From positions 1-6,039 of the forward strand of contig MIBM01000125.1 of assembly GCA_001830645.1 (NCBI GenBank): 6,039 nucleotides of DNA, given 5' to 3'. The DNA is from Spirochaetes bacterium RIFOXYC1_FULL_54_7. GTDB lineage: Bacteria > Spirochaetota > Spirochaetia > Treponematales > UBA12059. The position numbers and the translations under genes are program-made. Below the pieces are notes generated by a model. That model searched no databases. It was given only the letters and a program-made list of their open reading frames with translations, and was not told the origin of the DNA. Below, one piece after another: positions 1-5,403 of the stretch (its first letter is position 1; every line of letters begins with the position of its first letter).

Positions 1-62
1 CAGGTCCAGCCGGCTTTCTTCCTTCCATCGTTCCATATATCGATCATCCCTTCCAGCGCCAT
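1..62 (-). CDS. Possible 5' end of a divergent gene, cut by left edge; reading frame undecided
   Basis: Downstream of a minus-strand promoter, two overlapping frames stay open to the window edge. One starts at the ATG at 62-60 and reads MALEGMIDIWNDGRKKAGWT, with no clear ribosome binding site. The other starts at the ATG at 36-34 and reads MERWKEESRLDL, with a GGAAGGG at 54-48 lying 11 bases upstream, which is rather far. Both are plausible protein starts and too short to identify a family. The interval given covers the longer option. The gene is inferred mostly from the promoter and the open frames. It could be nothing. Confidence 0.25.
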   Translation of the reverse strand, partial: MALEGMIDIWNDGRKKAGWT

Positions 63-84
63 GCTTGCCCGACGCGCGGTGTCC

Positions 85-113
85 ATTATAGACTCGGCTG
101 GCCGGGGCAACAA
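85..113 (-). promoter_or_regulatory. Putative sigma70-type promoter directed leftwards
   Basis: On the minus strand a perfect TATAAT (90-85) lies 17 bases downstream of TTGTTG (113-108), which matches the -35 consensus at its first three bases. The expected transcription start is near base 78. A 6-base inverted repeat, GGCCGG at 100-105 and CCGGCC at 119-124, brackets the -35 box and could be an operator. The perfect -10 and ideal spacing are the main support; the -35 is weak. Confidence 0.45.
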
Positions 114-198
114 GCGAACCGGCCCTGCTGGCAGGACGTCGGCCTATCGGAAAAATCCAGGTTTGGTGGAAGACATCAGCCTGATCCAGGAGAGGGAT

Positions 199-570
199 AT
201 GGCAGAGACACCCGAGATGGAAACCACACCCATGCCCGACTGGGTGCGGGCCTTCCCCGGTGCTGTTACGGTAAGTGACCTTGACCATCGTATCATCTAT
301 CTGAACGACAAGGCTGCTGCCACCTGGGCCGGCAGGGGCGGCAAAGCCCTCCTGGGTACGGACCTGATGGCCTGCCACAACGAACGTTCACGGAGCATCA
401 TAGACCGCCTTCTGACCGAGGGTGGCACAAACATCTACACAATAGAGAAGCAGGGCCAGAAGAAACTCATCTACCAGACAGCCTGGAAGGATGTCTCCGG
501 CCAAGTGGCCGGACTGGTGGAGTTATCCTTGATTCTTCCTATGGAACTGCCACATTACATACGCAACTGA
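199..570 (+). CDS. Stand-alone PAS domain sensor protein (123 aa)
   Basis: This is a small soluble protein that is almost entirely one PAS fold, with no kinase, cyclase or DNA-binding output domain. After a Pro-rich lead of about 12 residues, W15 opens the core with PGAVTVSDLDHRIIYLND (20-37). The segment LLGTDLMACHNERSR (51-65) follows, then YTIEKQGQKKLIYQTAW (80-96) and a last strand GLVELSL (105-111), ending PHYIRN. From memory this matches a family of single-PAS proteins in anaerobes with a conserved CH(N/P)E.SR stretch and a KKLIYQT.W strand; they are often labelled PAS sensor proteins, ligand unknown. The ATG at 199 is chosen over an in-frame ATG at 61 because AGGAG at 188-192 sits six bases before it and the upstream 46 residues look non-coding. 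The glycosyltransferase begins 19 bases downstream, so the two are probably cotranscribed. Confidence 0.85.
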   Translation: MAETPEMETTPMPDWVRAFPGAVTVSDLDHRIIYLNDKAAATWAGRGGKALLGTDLMACHNERSRSIIDRLLTEGGTNIYTIEKQGQKKLIYQTAWKDVSGQVAGLVELSLILPMELPHYIRN

Positions 571-589
571 TGCTGTCCTGGAGGTAAAC

Positions 590-1750
590 GTGTCGCCTTT
601 CATGTCCTGGTTCGGACCTGTTTTCGCGGTCAGCTTCGTCTCCGCCCACCTTGCCATGATGGCTGGCCTGCTCATGGAAAACCGCCGCGAGCGAAAGGCC
701 CTCGGCAGACTGTCCGGCCAGACTGAGTCTGTGAGCATAGTCATACCCGCCAGAAACGAACAAGCCAACCTGCCGGCCTTGTTCGCTTCCCTACAGGTCC
801 AGGAGTATGCCGGCTCCCTGGAAGTGGTGCTCATTGACGACCGTTCAAGCGATGCTACCCTGCAGATGTTCCAGGATTTCCGGGCGTCAGCCACCTTCCC
901 GGTGAAGATCCTGCATCTGGATGAAAATCCCGGCCCCAATTTCAAGCAGAAAGCCCTTGAATATGGTATCGAGCTGGCCAGTGGAGACTACCTTCTTTTC
1001 ACCGACGCCGACTGCACGATGTCCCCTGCCTGGGTAGCCACAATGGCCGCACTGCTTGGCGACGAACGGACGGCGCTGGCTATCGGACCGGTGTACAAGC
1101 GTATCGATGGCAACGGCTTTTTCAGACTCTTCCAGGCCTTTGATCATGCGGTCCGTTACATGTACCTCACTGGTGGGGCCGGACTGGGGGTGCCCTGCGG
1201 CGGCTTCGGCAACAATCTCATCATCAGGCGGACCGCCCTGAATACCATTGGCGGATACGCCGCAGTTCCATACTCCTTAACGGAGGACGCAGCCCTCATT
1301 TCCTGCATCCGTTCACGCAAGGAGTTCCACATACGAGCTGGCACCACGGAGTCATCAAGAGTCGTTACTACACCTGTTCCTTGCTGGCGCGATCTGGTTA
1401 ACCAGGGCCTCCGGTGGAACAATGGGGGTCTTTTTGCCCCGGACCTTGAAACCAGACTGGTATTCGGAGCCCTGGCACTGTCCATCTCAGCCGGTATCCT
1501 GGCGCTTCCCTTTGTCCTTGCAGTGCCTGGCCTCTGGTTGCTGCCTGCCGCGGTTCTGTTGGCAATGACGATGAACACCATAGCCACCATCAGCATGGCC
1601 GGCTCAATGCTGTCTGCATCCTGGCCGCGCCTGGCAGCCCAACTGGGCTACATGCCCGTCCATTTTACCCTTCTGACCATGCTCGGGCTCTTGGGCATAA
1701 AGGTCCGTTGGAAAGGCGAACGCCTGGCTGAGGCTCCCCCCCGTTCCTGA
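590..1750 (+). CDS. Membrane-anchored family 2 glycosyltransferase (386 aa)
   Basis: It likely transfers sugar from a nucleotide-sugar donor to a membrane or envelope acceptor on the cytoplasmic face. A hydrophobic helix at about 8-28 precedes the GT-A domain. VSIVIPARNE (48-57) and VVLIDDRSSD (79-88) form the nucleotide-binding start. FTDADC (137-142) holds the metal-binding DXD-type motif, and GGFGNNLIIRR (204-214) the acceptor loop. TED (231-233) is the probable catalytic-base region, and QGLRW (272-276) matches the Q..RW signature of processive-type GT2 enzymes. The C-terminal third has about three membrane helices (roughly 291-312, 314-338 and 350-370). Length and topology fit GT2 proteins of carotenoid, hopanoid or lipid-glycosylation type, but the substrate cannot be read from sequence. 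The GTG start at 590 is preferred over ATG at 602 because GGAGG at 580-584 lies five bases before it. It follows the PAS gene by 19 bases. Confidence 0.9.
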   Translation: MSPFMSWFGPVFAVSFVSAHLAMMAGLLMENRRERKALGRLSGQTESVSIVIPARNEQANLPALFASLQVQEYAGSLEVVLIDDRSSDATLQMFQDFRASATFPVKILHLDENPGPNFKQKALEYGIELASGDYLLFTDADCTMSPAWVATMAALLGDERTALAIGPVYKRIDGNGFFRLFQAFDHAVRYMYLTGGAGLGVPCGGFGNNLIIRRTALNTIGGYAAVPYSLTEDAALISCIRSRKEFHIRAGTTESSRVVTTPVPCWRDLVNQGLRWNNGGLFAPDLETRLVFGALALSISAGILALPFVLAVPGLWLLPAAVLLAMTMNTIATISMAGSMLSASWPRLAAQLGYMPVHFTLLTMLGLLGIKVRWKGERLAEAPPRS

Positions 1751-1795
1751 CTGACTTCTGCCCTGCCCTTTTTCCTGACTGACTTCTGCCCTGCC
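1744..1795. repeat. 24-base direct repeat, two copies, 28-base period
   Basis: The same 24 bases, starting TTCCTGACTGAC and ending TGCCCTGCC, occur at 1744-1767 and 1772-1795, separated by CTTT. The first copy contains the glycosyltransferase stop codon (1748-1750). The two copies are identical. No hairpin with a T-run is associated, so this does not look like a terminator. Confidence 0.9.
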
Positions 1796-1823
1796 ATCCT
1801 TTGCTGTGCCAATCATGGATGAC

Positions 1824-1852
1824 TTGCGCGCCAGCCGGTCTGGGCTTACTAT
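1824..1852 (+). promoter_or_regulatory. Weak candidate promoter for a leaderless transcript of the CRP-like gene
   Basis: TTGCGC (1824-1829) is followed after 17 bases by TACTAT (1847-1852), matching three and four of six consensus positions. Transcription would be expected to begin about seven bases further on, at or next to the A of the ATG at 1860. This would explain why no ribosome binding site precedes that codon. The match is weak and could be chance. Confidence 0.25.
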
Positions 1853-1859
1853 ATCCGTC

Positions 1860-2495
1860 ATGGCAGGAAACACACAGATATTCGAGGCAGGAACCGTCAT
1901 CTTCAAGGAAGGCGACAAAGGCGAGCTGATGTACATCCTCGTAAAAGGCTGTGTAGAGCTACGCAAAAAGGTTGAGGGTGGAGAAACGGTACTCAAGCTT
2001 GTAAACACACCCAACGAGTTTTTTGGTGAAATGTCGCTTATAGACGGCAGGCCGCGGTCGGCTACGGCCATAGCCTCGGAGCGGTCATCCCTGATCGCGG
2101 TGGACGATGCAGTTTTCGACAACATGGTACTGAACAACCCCAAATTCGCACTTACCATCATCAAGACCCTGTCTGCCCGCATCCGCTCATCCAATGTGCA
2201 GATATCCGAGCTTATCGAGACCATACCCCGGGAGCGTACGGCCCGCGGCATGGTAGACTTTGCCCTGCAGCAGGGAGAGAAAATTTTCGATGGCGGATAC
2301 AAGGTCCATGTCGAAACCATGAGATCCTGGGTAAACACCCACACCGGCATAGCCTTTGACGACTTTGATGCCTGCCTGGCCAGGTTCCTGAAGAACGAGG
2401 CGGTCCGCTATGCCGCAACCAGCGCCAAAACCAGGGAACATATAGTCCTGACAGAAGGGTTCGTCAGGGAAAACAACCGGCGGGACCGCCAGTAA
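1860..2495 (+). CDS. CRP/FNR-like cyclic-nucleotide-binding protein with a divergent C-terminal helix-turn-helix (211 aa)
   Basis: The N-terminal half is a cNMP-binding beta barrel: FEAGTVIFKEGDKGELMYIL (8-27), then G30, and the phosphate-binding cassette FFGEMSLIDGRPRSATA (54-70). G56, E57, R66 and S67 match the cAMP-contacting residues of E. coli CRP. A long helix at about 95-120 corresponds to the dimerisation helix. The C-terminal part (about 123-197) follows the CRP winged-helix layout. However, its recognition helix (GIAFDDFDACLARFLKNEAV, 163-182) aligns with F166 and A171 where CRP has its DNA-contacting R180 and R185, and it is acidic. It is either a regulator with altered DNA recognition or a cNMP sensor with a non-DNA output. 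The start is uncertain: the frame stays open to GTG 1806 and ATG 1815. ATG 1860 is chosen because barrel homology begins just after it; none of the three has a clear ribosome binding site. Confidence 0.85.
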   Translation: MAGNTQIFEAGTVIFKEGDKGELMYILVKGCVELRKKVEGGETVLKLVNTPNEFFGEMSLIDGRPRSATAIASERSSLIAVDDAVFDNMVLNNPKFALTIIKTLSARIRSSNVQISELIETIPRERTARGMVDFALQQGEKIFDGGYKVHVETMRSWVNTHTGIAFDDFDACLARFLKNEAVRYAATSAKTREHIVLTEGFVRENNRRDRQ

Positions 2496-2503
2496 CGGGC
2501 GGT
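2485..2503 (+). other. Short stem-loop across the stop codon of the CRP-like gene
   Basis: ACCGCC (2485-2490) can pair with GGCGGT (2498-2503) around a seven-base loop containing the TAA stop at 2493-2495. No T-run follows, so an intrinsic terminator is not supported. An alternative, slightly bulged pairing of GTAACGGG (2492-2499) with CCCGGTTAC (2510-2518) competes with it. It may protect the 3' end or be chance in GC-rich DNA. Confidence 0.3.
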
Positions 2504-2562
2504 AAAATACCCGGTTACATAAGCTATTTCATTATCTGACATAGAAATTTTCTTTCCACAAA

Positions 2563-2588
2563 TCCTGTCAGGATGTAATTGTTGACAA
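2563..2588. promoter_or_regulatory. Operator-like inverted repeats overlapping the -35 box
   Basis: Three symmetric elements are packed here: TCCTG-T-CAGGA at 2563-2573, TGTCA (2566-2570) mirrored by TGACA (2583-2587) with 12 bases between, and TTGT-TG-ACAA at 2579-2588. A protein bound here would cover the -35 hexamer and so could repress, or contact polymerase from upstream. None matches the classical CRP consensus TGTGA-N6-TCACA. The identity of any binder is unknown. Confidence 0.3.
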
Positions 2589-2609
2589 ACTGGACATGCA
2601 GGGTAGAAT
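2582..2609 (+). promoter_or_regulatory. Sigma70-type promoter of the chemoreceptor gene
   Basis: A perfect TTGACA (2582-2587) is followed after 16 bases by TAGAAT (2604-2609), five of six matches to the -10 consensus. Transcription should begin near 2616, leaving a leader of about 51 bases before the ATG at 2667. This is the strongest promoter match in the window. It suggests the chemoreceptor gene has its own housekeeping promoter rather than depending on read-through from the CRP-like gene. Confidence 0.7.
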
Positions 2610-2666
2610 GCTTCCTGGCCTGCCAAGCGGTGATAGCCAAATTCTGTATACAGGGAAGTAAGTGGA

Positions 2667-4751
2667 ATGAGATTGAAGGATATGTCCATAGGGGCAAAAC
2701 TGGTGGCCGTTTTAAGTGGATTGGTTTTGCTGAGCAGCGTCGGCCTGAGCCTCATAGCCTTCACCACGACCCGCACTGCCCTGGAGAGGTCCATCACCGG
2801 CAACCTTCCGCACCTGGCCAGCATGACCGCAAGCTACATACAGGCGCGTATAAATACCTATATGGTCAACATAGAGAACATAGCCAACAACCAGGAAATG
2901 AAGAGCATGGACTGGGAGAGGCAGCAGGTGTTCATGGGCGCCGAGCTTACCCGCCTGGGCTTCCTGGCAATGGCGGTGGTCACCCCTGACGGAACGGCAA
3001 CCTACCACGACAATACAACCGCCGGGCTTGGTGACAGGAGCTATGTAAAACAAGCCTTTGAAAAAAAGACCGTGCTGTCCGATGTACTCGTGAGCCGGGT
3101 AACCAACCAGCCGGTAATGATGCTGGCAACCCCCATCTTCTCGAGACTGAACATAGTTGATGCGGTACTCATAGCCAGACTGGACGGCAATATGCTATCC
3201 AACATCACCAACAAGATTCGCTATGGCGGCAACGGCTATTCGTATGTCATCAACAAGGAAGGGGTAATCCTGGCCCACCCCAACAAGGACTATGTCCTGG
3301 AACTCAAGAATTTCGTCAAGGAGAGCACTGAAAAACCTGAATACCAGAACATGGCCGATATGCTGAGGCGAATGATGAGTGGAGAGACATCCCACGGATC
3401 ATACACAATGGATGGCAGCAAGATGGTATTCGGCTTTGCTCCCATCCCAAGGACGGAGTGGTCCATCGCGATAGGAGCCTTGGAAGATGAAGTCTTTGCA
3501 GACACCCGCAATCTGGGCAGGACCCTACTGATCTTCCTCGTGGTGATTGTATCCCTTGCCATGTTGCTTACCCTTACCTTCGCACGCCGCATAGCCAAGC
3601 CCATCGTCAATGTGAAGACCATACTCAAGGACATCTCCGATGGCGAGGGTGACCTGACCCGGCAATTGCCGGTAACCAGTCAAGATGAAATAGGGCGCAT
3701 GTCCCATTACTTCAACCAGACCTTCGGGAAGATACGCAAACTGGTGGTACTCATCAAGGAACAGGCGGGCATACTGCATGGCATAGGCACCGAAATGGCA
3801 GGCAGCATGACCCAGACTGCGGTAGCCATAAGCCAGATCACCGCCAACATAAACGGCGTCAAGAACCAGATCCAGAACCAGTCTGCGGGTGTTGAGGAAT
3901 CCAAGGCCACGGTGGAATCCATTGCGCTCAGCATAGAAAAACTCAACGAGCACATAGAGTCCCAATCCGCCAGCATCATTGAATCATCGGCGGCCATCGC
4001 CCAGATGATCGCCAACATAGAATCGGTAAGCAGCATACTTGTCAGGAACACGCAGAACGTGAAAGAGCTCAGGCATGCCTCGGAGATAGGGCAAAGCGGC
4101 ATCAATGCGGTTTCGGAGAACATCAAAACCATAGCCAGGGAGTCGGAAGGCCTGCTCGAGACCAGCTCGGTAATTGCCAAAATAGCCAATCAGACCAATC
4201 TGCTTGCCATGAACGCCGCTATAGAAGCGGCTCATGCCGGAGACGCCGGCAGGGGCTTTGCGGTAGTGGCCGACGAAATACGCAATCTGGCAGCCAATTC
4301 CGGTGCCCAGGCCAAGAACATAACCAACGTTCTCAAGGATCTCAAATCATCCATCGACACAGTATCCAACAGTTCCAGCAACGCCCTGAAGCAGTTCGAT
4401 ACCATTGTTTCCATGGTACAGGTGGTCAGCGAGCAGGAGATGGTCATCCACAATGCCATGCAGGAACAGAACGGCGGCAGCAAGCAGATACTCGAAGCCC
4501 TCTCCGAGATAACGCATATCACCAATGAGGTGCGGGACCGCTCCGGCGAGATGCTTACCGGCAGCAAAGACGTACTTGCATCGATGAAACAGCTGGCCCT
4601 TGCCACCCACGAAATCAGGAACAGCATGAACGAGATGGCCGCCGGTACCCAGGAGATCAACTCCGCAGTCCAGCATGTGGACCAGATCAGCATCAGGAAC
4701 AAGGGAAGCATTGACACGCTCATCAACGAAATAGCCAAGTTCAAGGTATAA
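2667..4751 (+). CDS. Methyl-accepting chemotaxis protein, dCache-HAMP-MCP signal (694 aa)
   Basis: This transmembrane chemoreceptor senses a periplasmic ligand and controls CheA through CheW. It has membrane helix 1 at about 11-33 and an extracytoplasmic sensor at about 34-283 with dCache-type features ([13 protein letters not shown] 104-116, [20 protein letters not shown] 191-210, W265). Membrane helix 2 is at about 284-305, HAMP at about 306-358, and a long coiled-coil signalling domain runs to the C-terminus. The hairpin tip, [20 protein letters not shown] (511-530) followed by [12 protein letters not shown], is highly conserved. [10 protein letters not shown] (406-415, E410/E411) and [10 protein letters not shown] (658-667, Q662/E663) fit the methylation-site consensus. 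Tip-to-HAMP length (about 167 residues) suggests about 24 heptads per arm, the 48H class. There is no C-terminal CheR-tethering pentapeptide; it ends KFKV. The ligand is not predictable. ATG 2667 keeps the basic N-terminal RLK; GGGAAG at 2653-2658 may be its ribosome binding site. Confidence 0.96.
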   Translation: MRLKDMSIGAKLVAVLSGLVLLSSVGLSLIAFTTTRTALERSITGNLPHLASMTASYIQARINTYMVNIENIANNQEMKSMDWERQQVFMGAELTRLGFLAMAVVTPDGTATYHDNTTAGLGDRSYVKQAFEKKTVLSDVLVSRVTNQPVMMLATPIFSRLNIVDAVLIARLDGNMLSNITNKIRYGGNGYSYVINKEGVILAHPNKDYVLELKNFVKESTEKPEYQNMADMLRRMMSGETSHGSYTMDGSKMVFGFAPIPRTEWSIAIGALEDEVFADTRNLGRTLLIFLVVIVSLAMLLTLTFARRIAKPIVNVKTILKDISDGEGDLTRQLPVTSQDEIGRMSHYFNQTFGKIRKLVVLIKEQAGILHGIGTEMAGSMTQTAVAISQITANINGVKNQIQNQSAGVEESKATVESIALSIEKLNEHIESQSASIIESSAAIAQMIANIESVSSILVRNTQNVKELRHASEIGQSGINAVSENIKTIARESEGLLETSSVIAKIANQTNLLAMNAAIEAAHAGDAGRGFAVVADEIRNLAANSGAQAKNITNVLKDLKSSIDTVSNSSSNALKQFDTIVSMVQVVSEQEMVIHNAMQEQNGGSKQILEALSEITHITNEVRDRSGEMLTGSKDVLASMKQLALATHEIRNSMNEMAAGTQEINSAVQHVDQISIRNKGSIDTLINEIAKFKV

Positions 4752-4752
4752 A

Positions 4753-4764
4753 ACGGGCGCCCGT
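4753..4764. repeat. Perfect 12-base palindrome after the chemoreceptor stop
   Basis: ACGGGCGCCCGT begins two bases after the TAA (4749-4751) and is perfectly self-complementary. With no loop it would not make a good RNA hairpin on its own. Its left half, ACGGGCG, recurs at 4778-4784 in the adjacent terminator stem, so the two elements could pair alternatively. It may be a protein site or a remnant of terminator duplication. Confidence 0.5.
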
Positions 4765-4773
4765 ACTGCAGAT

Positions 4774-4818
4774 AAAAACGGGCGGCCTCCTTTTACGGAA
4801 GCCGCCCCCACCTTTTTT
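4774..4818. terminator. Bidirectional intrinsic terminator between convergent genes
   Basis: GGGCGGC (4780-4786) pairs with GCCGCCC (4801-4807). After one mismatch the stem continues with TCC (4788-4790) against GGA (4797-4799), closing on a six-base loop. On the plus strand a run of six T follows at 4813-4818, five bases beyond the stem. On the minus strand the complement of AAAAA at 4774-4778 gives a U-run one base beyond the stem. It should therefore end transcripts of both the chemoreceptor and the oxidoreductase operon; the minus-strand version has the better geometry. Confidence 0.8.
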
Positions 4819-4820
4819 CT

Positions 4821-4853
4821 GCCCCAGGCCTTTTATCATCGATGGCCTGCGGC
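4821..4853. other. Second stem-loop just past the gamma-subunit stop
   Basis: GCCCCAGGCC (4821-4830) pairs with GGCCTGCGGC (4844-4853) with one mismatch and a 13-base loop. Neither strand has a T-run directly after it, so it is not an intrinsic terminator by itself. It lies in the 3' untranslated part of the minus-strand operon transcript, before the bidirectional terminator, and could stabilise that end. Confidence 0.45.
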
Positions 4854-4866
4854 GGGATAAGCACTC

Positions 4867-5403
4867 TTACTGCACGGCCTTCATTCCCGCTTCGATGGCC
4901 TTCATGTTCATGGGTATGAACTTGTGCTTGCCCTCGGGGAAGAAAGTCTTCAGGACTGCCTCAAGCTTGTCAAGCTTTACCGCGCCGGTAAGCTTGGACA
5001 GGGCACCCATCATCACCATGTTGGCGATTTTCACGTCCCCGATGCTTTCGGCAATCTCGTTGCACGGAATCTTTACCACCTTCAGGTCTGTCCGTTTGGG
5101 ATCGGTCTTCACCAGGGTGGAGTTGACCAGGAGGGTGCCGCCCTTCTTCACAATCTCCTCGCACAGGGGCAGGGAATCGGGGTTCATCACGATGGCCGAA
5201 TCCGGACTGGTCACCAGGGGGCTGGCAATCCCGGTATCGGACACAATGACGCTTGCCCTGGCTATGCCGCCCCGCTTTTCCGCTCCGTAAAAGGGGAAGA
5301 AGGTGACTTCCAGGCCCTCCTTCATGCCACAATAAACCCATAGCTGCCCTAAGGAGATAATGCCCTGGCCACCAAAACCGGCCATGAATGTCTTTTCGGT
5401 CAT
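4867..5403 (-). CDS. 2-oxoacid:ferredoxin oxidoreductase, gamma subunit (178 aa)
   Basis: This is the gamma (catalytic-domain III type) subunit of a cytoplasmic, oxygen-sensitive enzyme that oxidatively decarboxylates a 2-oxoacid to its acyl-CoA and reduces ferredoxin. The signature FGGQGI (10-15) is followed by YGAEKRGG and ARASVIVSD, then SPLVTSPDSAIVMN, all typical of KorC/VorC. The length is normal for a separate gamma subunit, so this is the multi-subunit Kor/Vor layout rather than the single-chain pyruvate enzyme. The ATG at 5403-5401 is chosen because AGGAG (5415-5411) lies seven bases before it and the family begins here; a longer in-frame extension to 5565 overlaps the beta subunit and is not used. 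The start overlaps the upstream stop as ATGA, implying translational coupling. Whether the substrate is 2-oxoglutarate or a branched-chain 2-oxoacid cannot be told from this subunit. Confidence 0.93.
   Translation of the reverse strand: MTEKTFMAGFGGQGIISLGQLWVYCGMKEGLEVTFFPFYGAEKRGGIARASVIVSDTGIASPLVTSPDSAIVMNPDSLPLCEEIVKKGGTLLVNSTLVKTDPKRTDLKVVKIPCNEIAESIGDVKIANMVMMGALSKLTGAVKLDKLEAVLKTFFPEGKHKFIPMNMKAIEAGMKAVQ

Noticed and set aside
61..198. 46-residue N-terminal extension of the PAS protein from ATG 61
   Set aside because: No ribosome binding site, composition unlike the core, overlap with a leftward promoter, and a much better AGGAG-supported start at 199.
1769..1773. T-run after the glycosyltransferase as a terminator
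   Set aside because: No GC-rich hairpin precedes it; the run is part of the spacer between two direct repeat copies.
1744..1795. CRISPR-like array
   Set aside because: Only two copies with a four-base spacer, which does not fit repeat-spacer geometry.
1604..2350. 248-codon minus-strand open frame across the glycosyltransferase end and the CRP-like gene
   Set aside because: It is antisense to two genes with clear domain motifs, its translation is Ser-rich with no recognisable motif, and it spans an intergenic boundary.
4232..4744. 170-codon minus-strand open frame inside the chemoreceptor
   Set aside because: It is a shadow of the conserved MCP signalling domain; long antisense frames are expected there and no protein motif is present.
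4867..5343. Plus-strand open frames opposite the gamma subunit
   Set aside because: They are antisense to a well-recognised enzyme subunit and have no motif.
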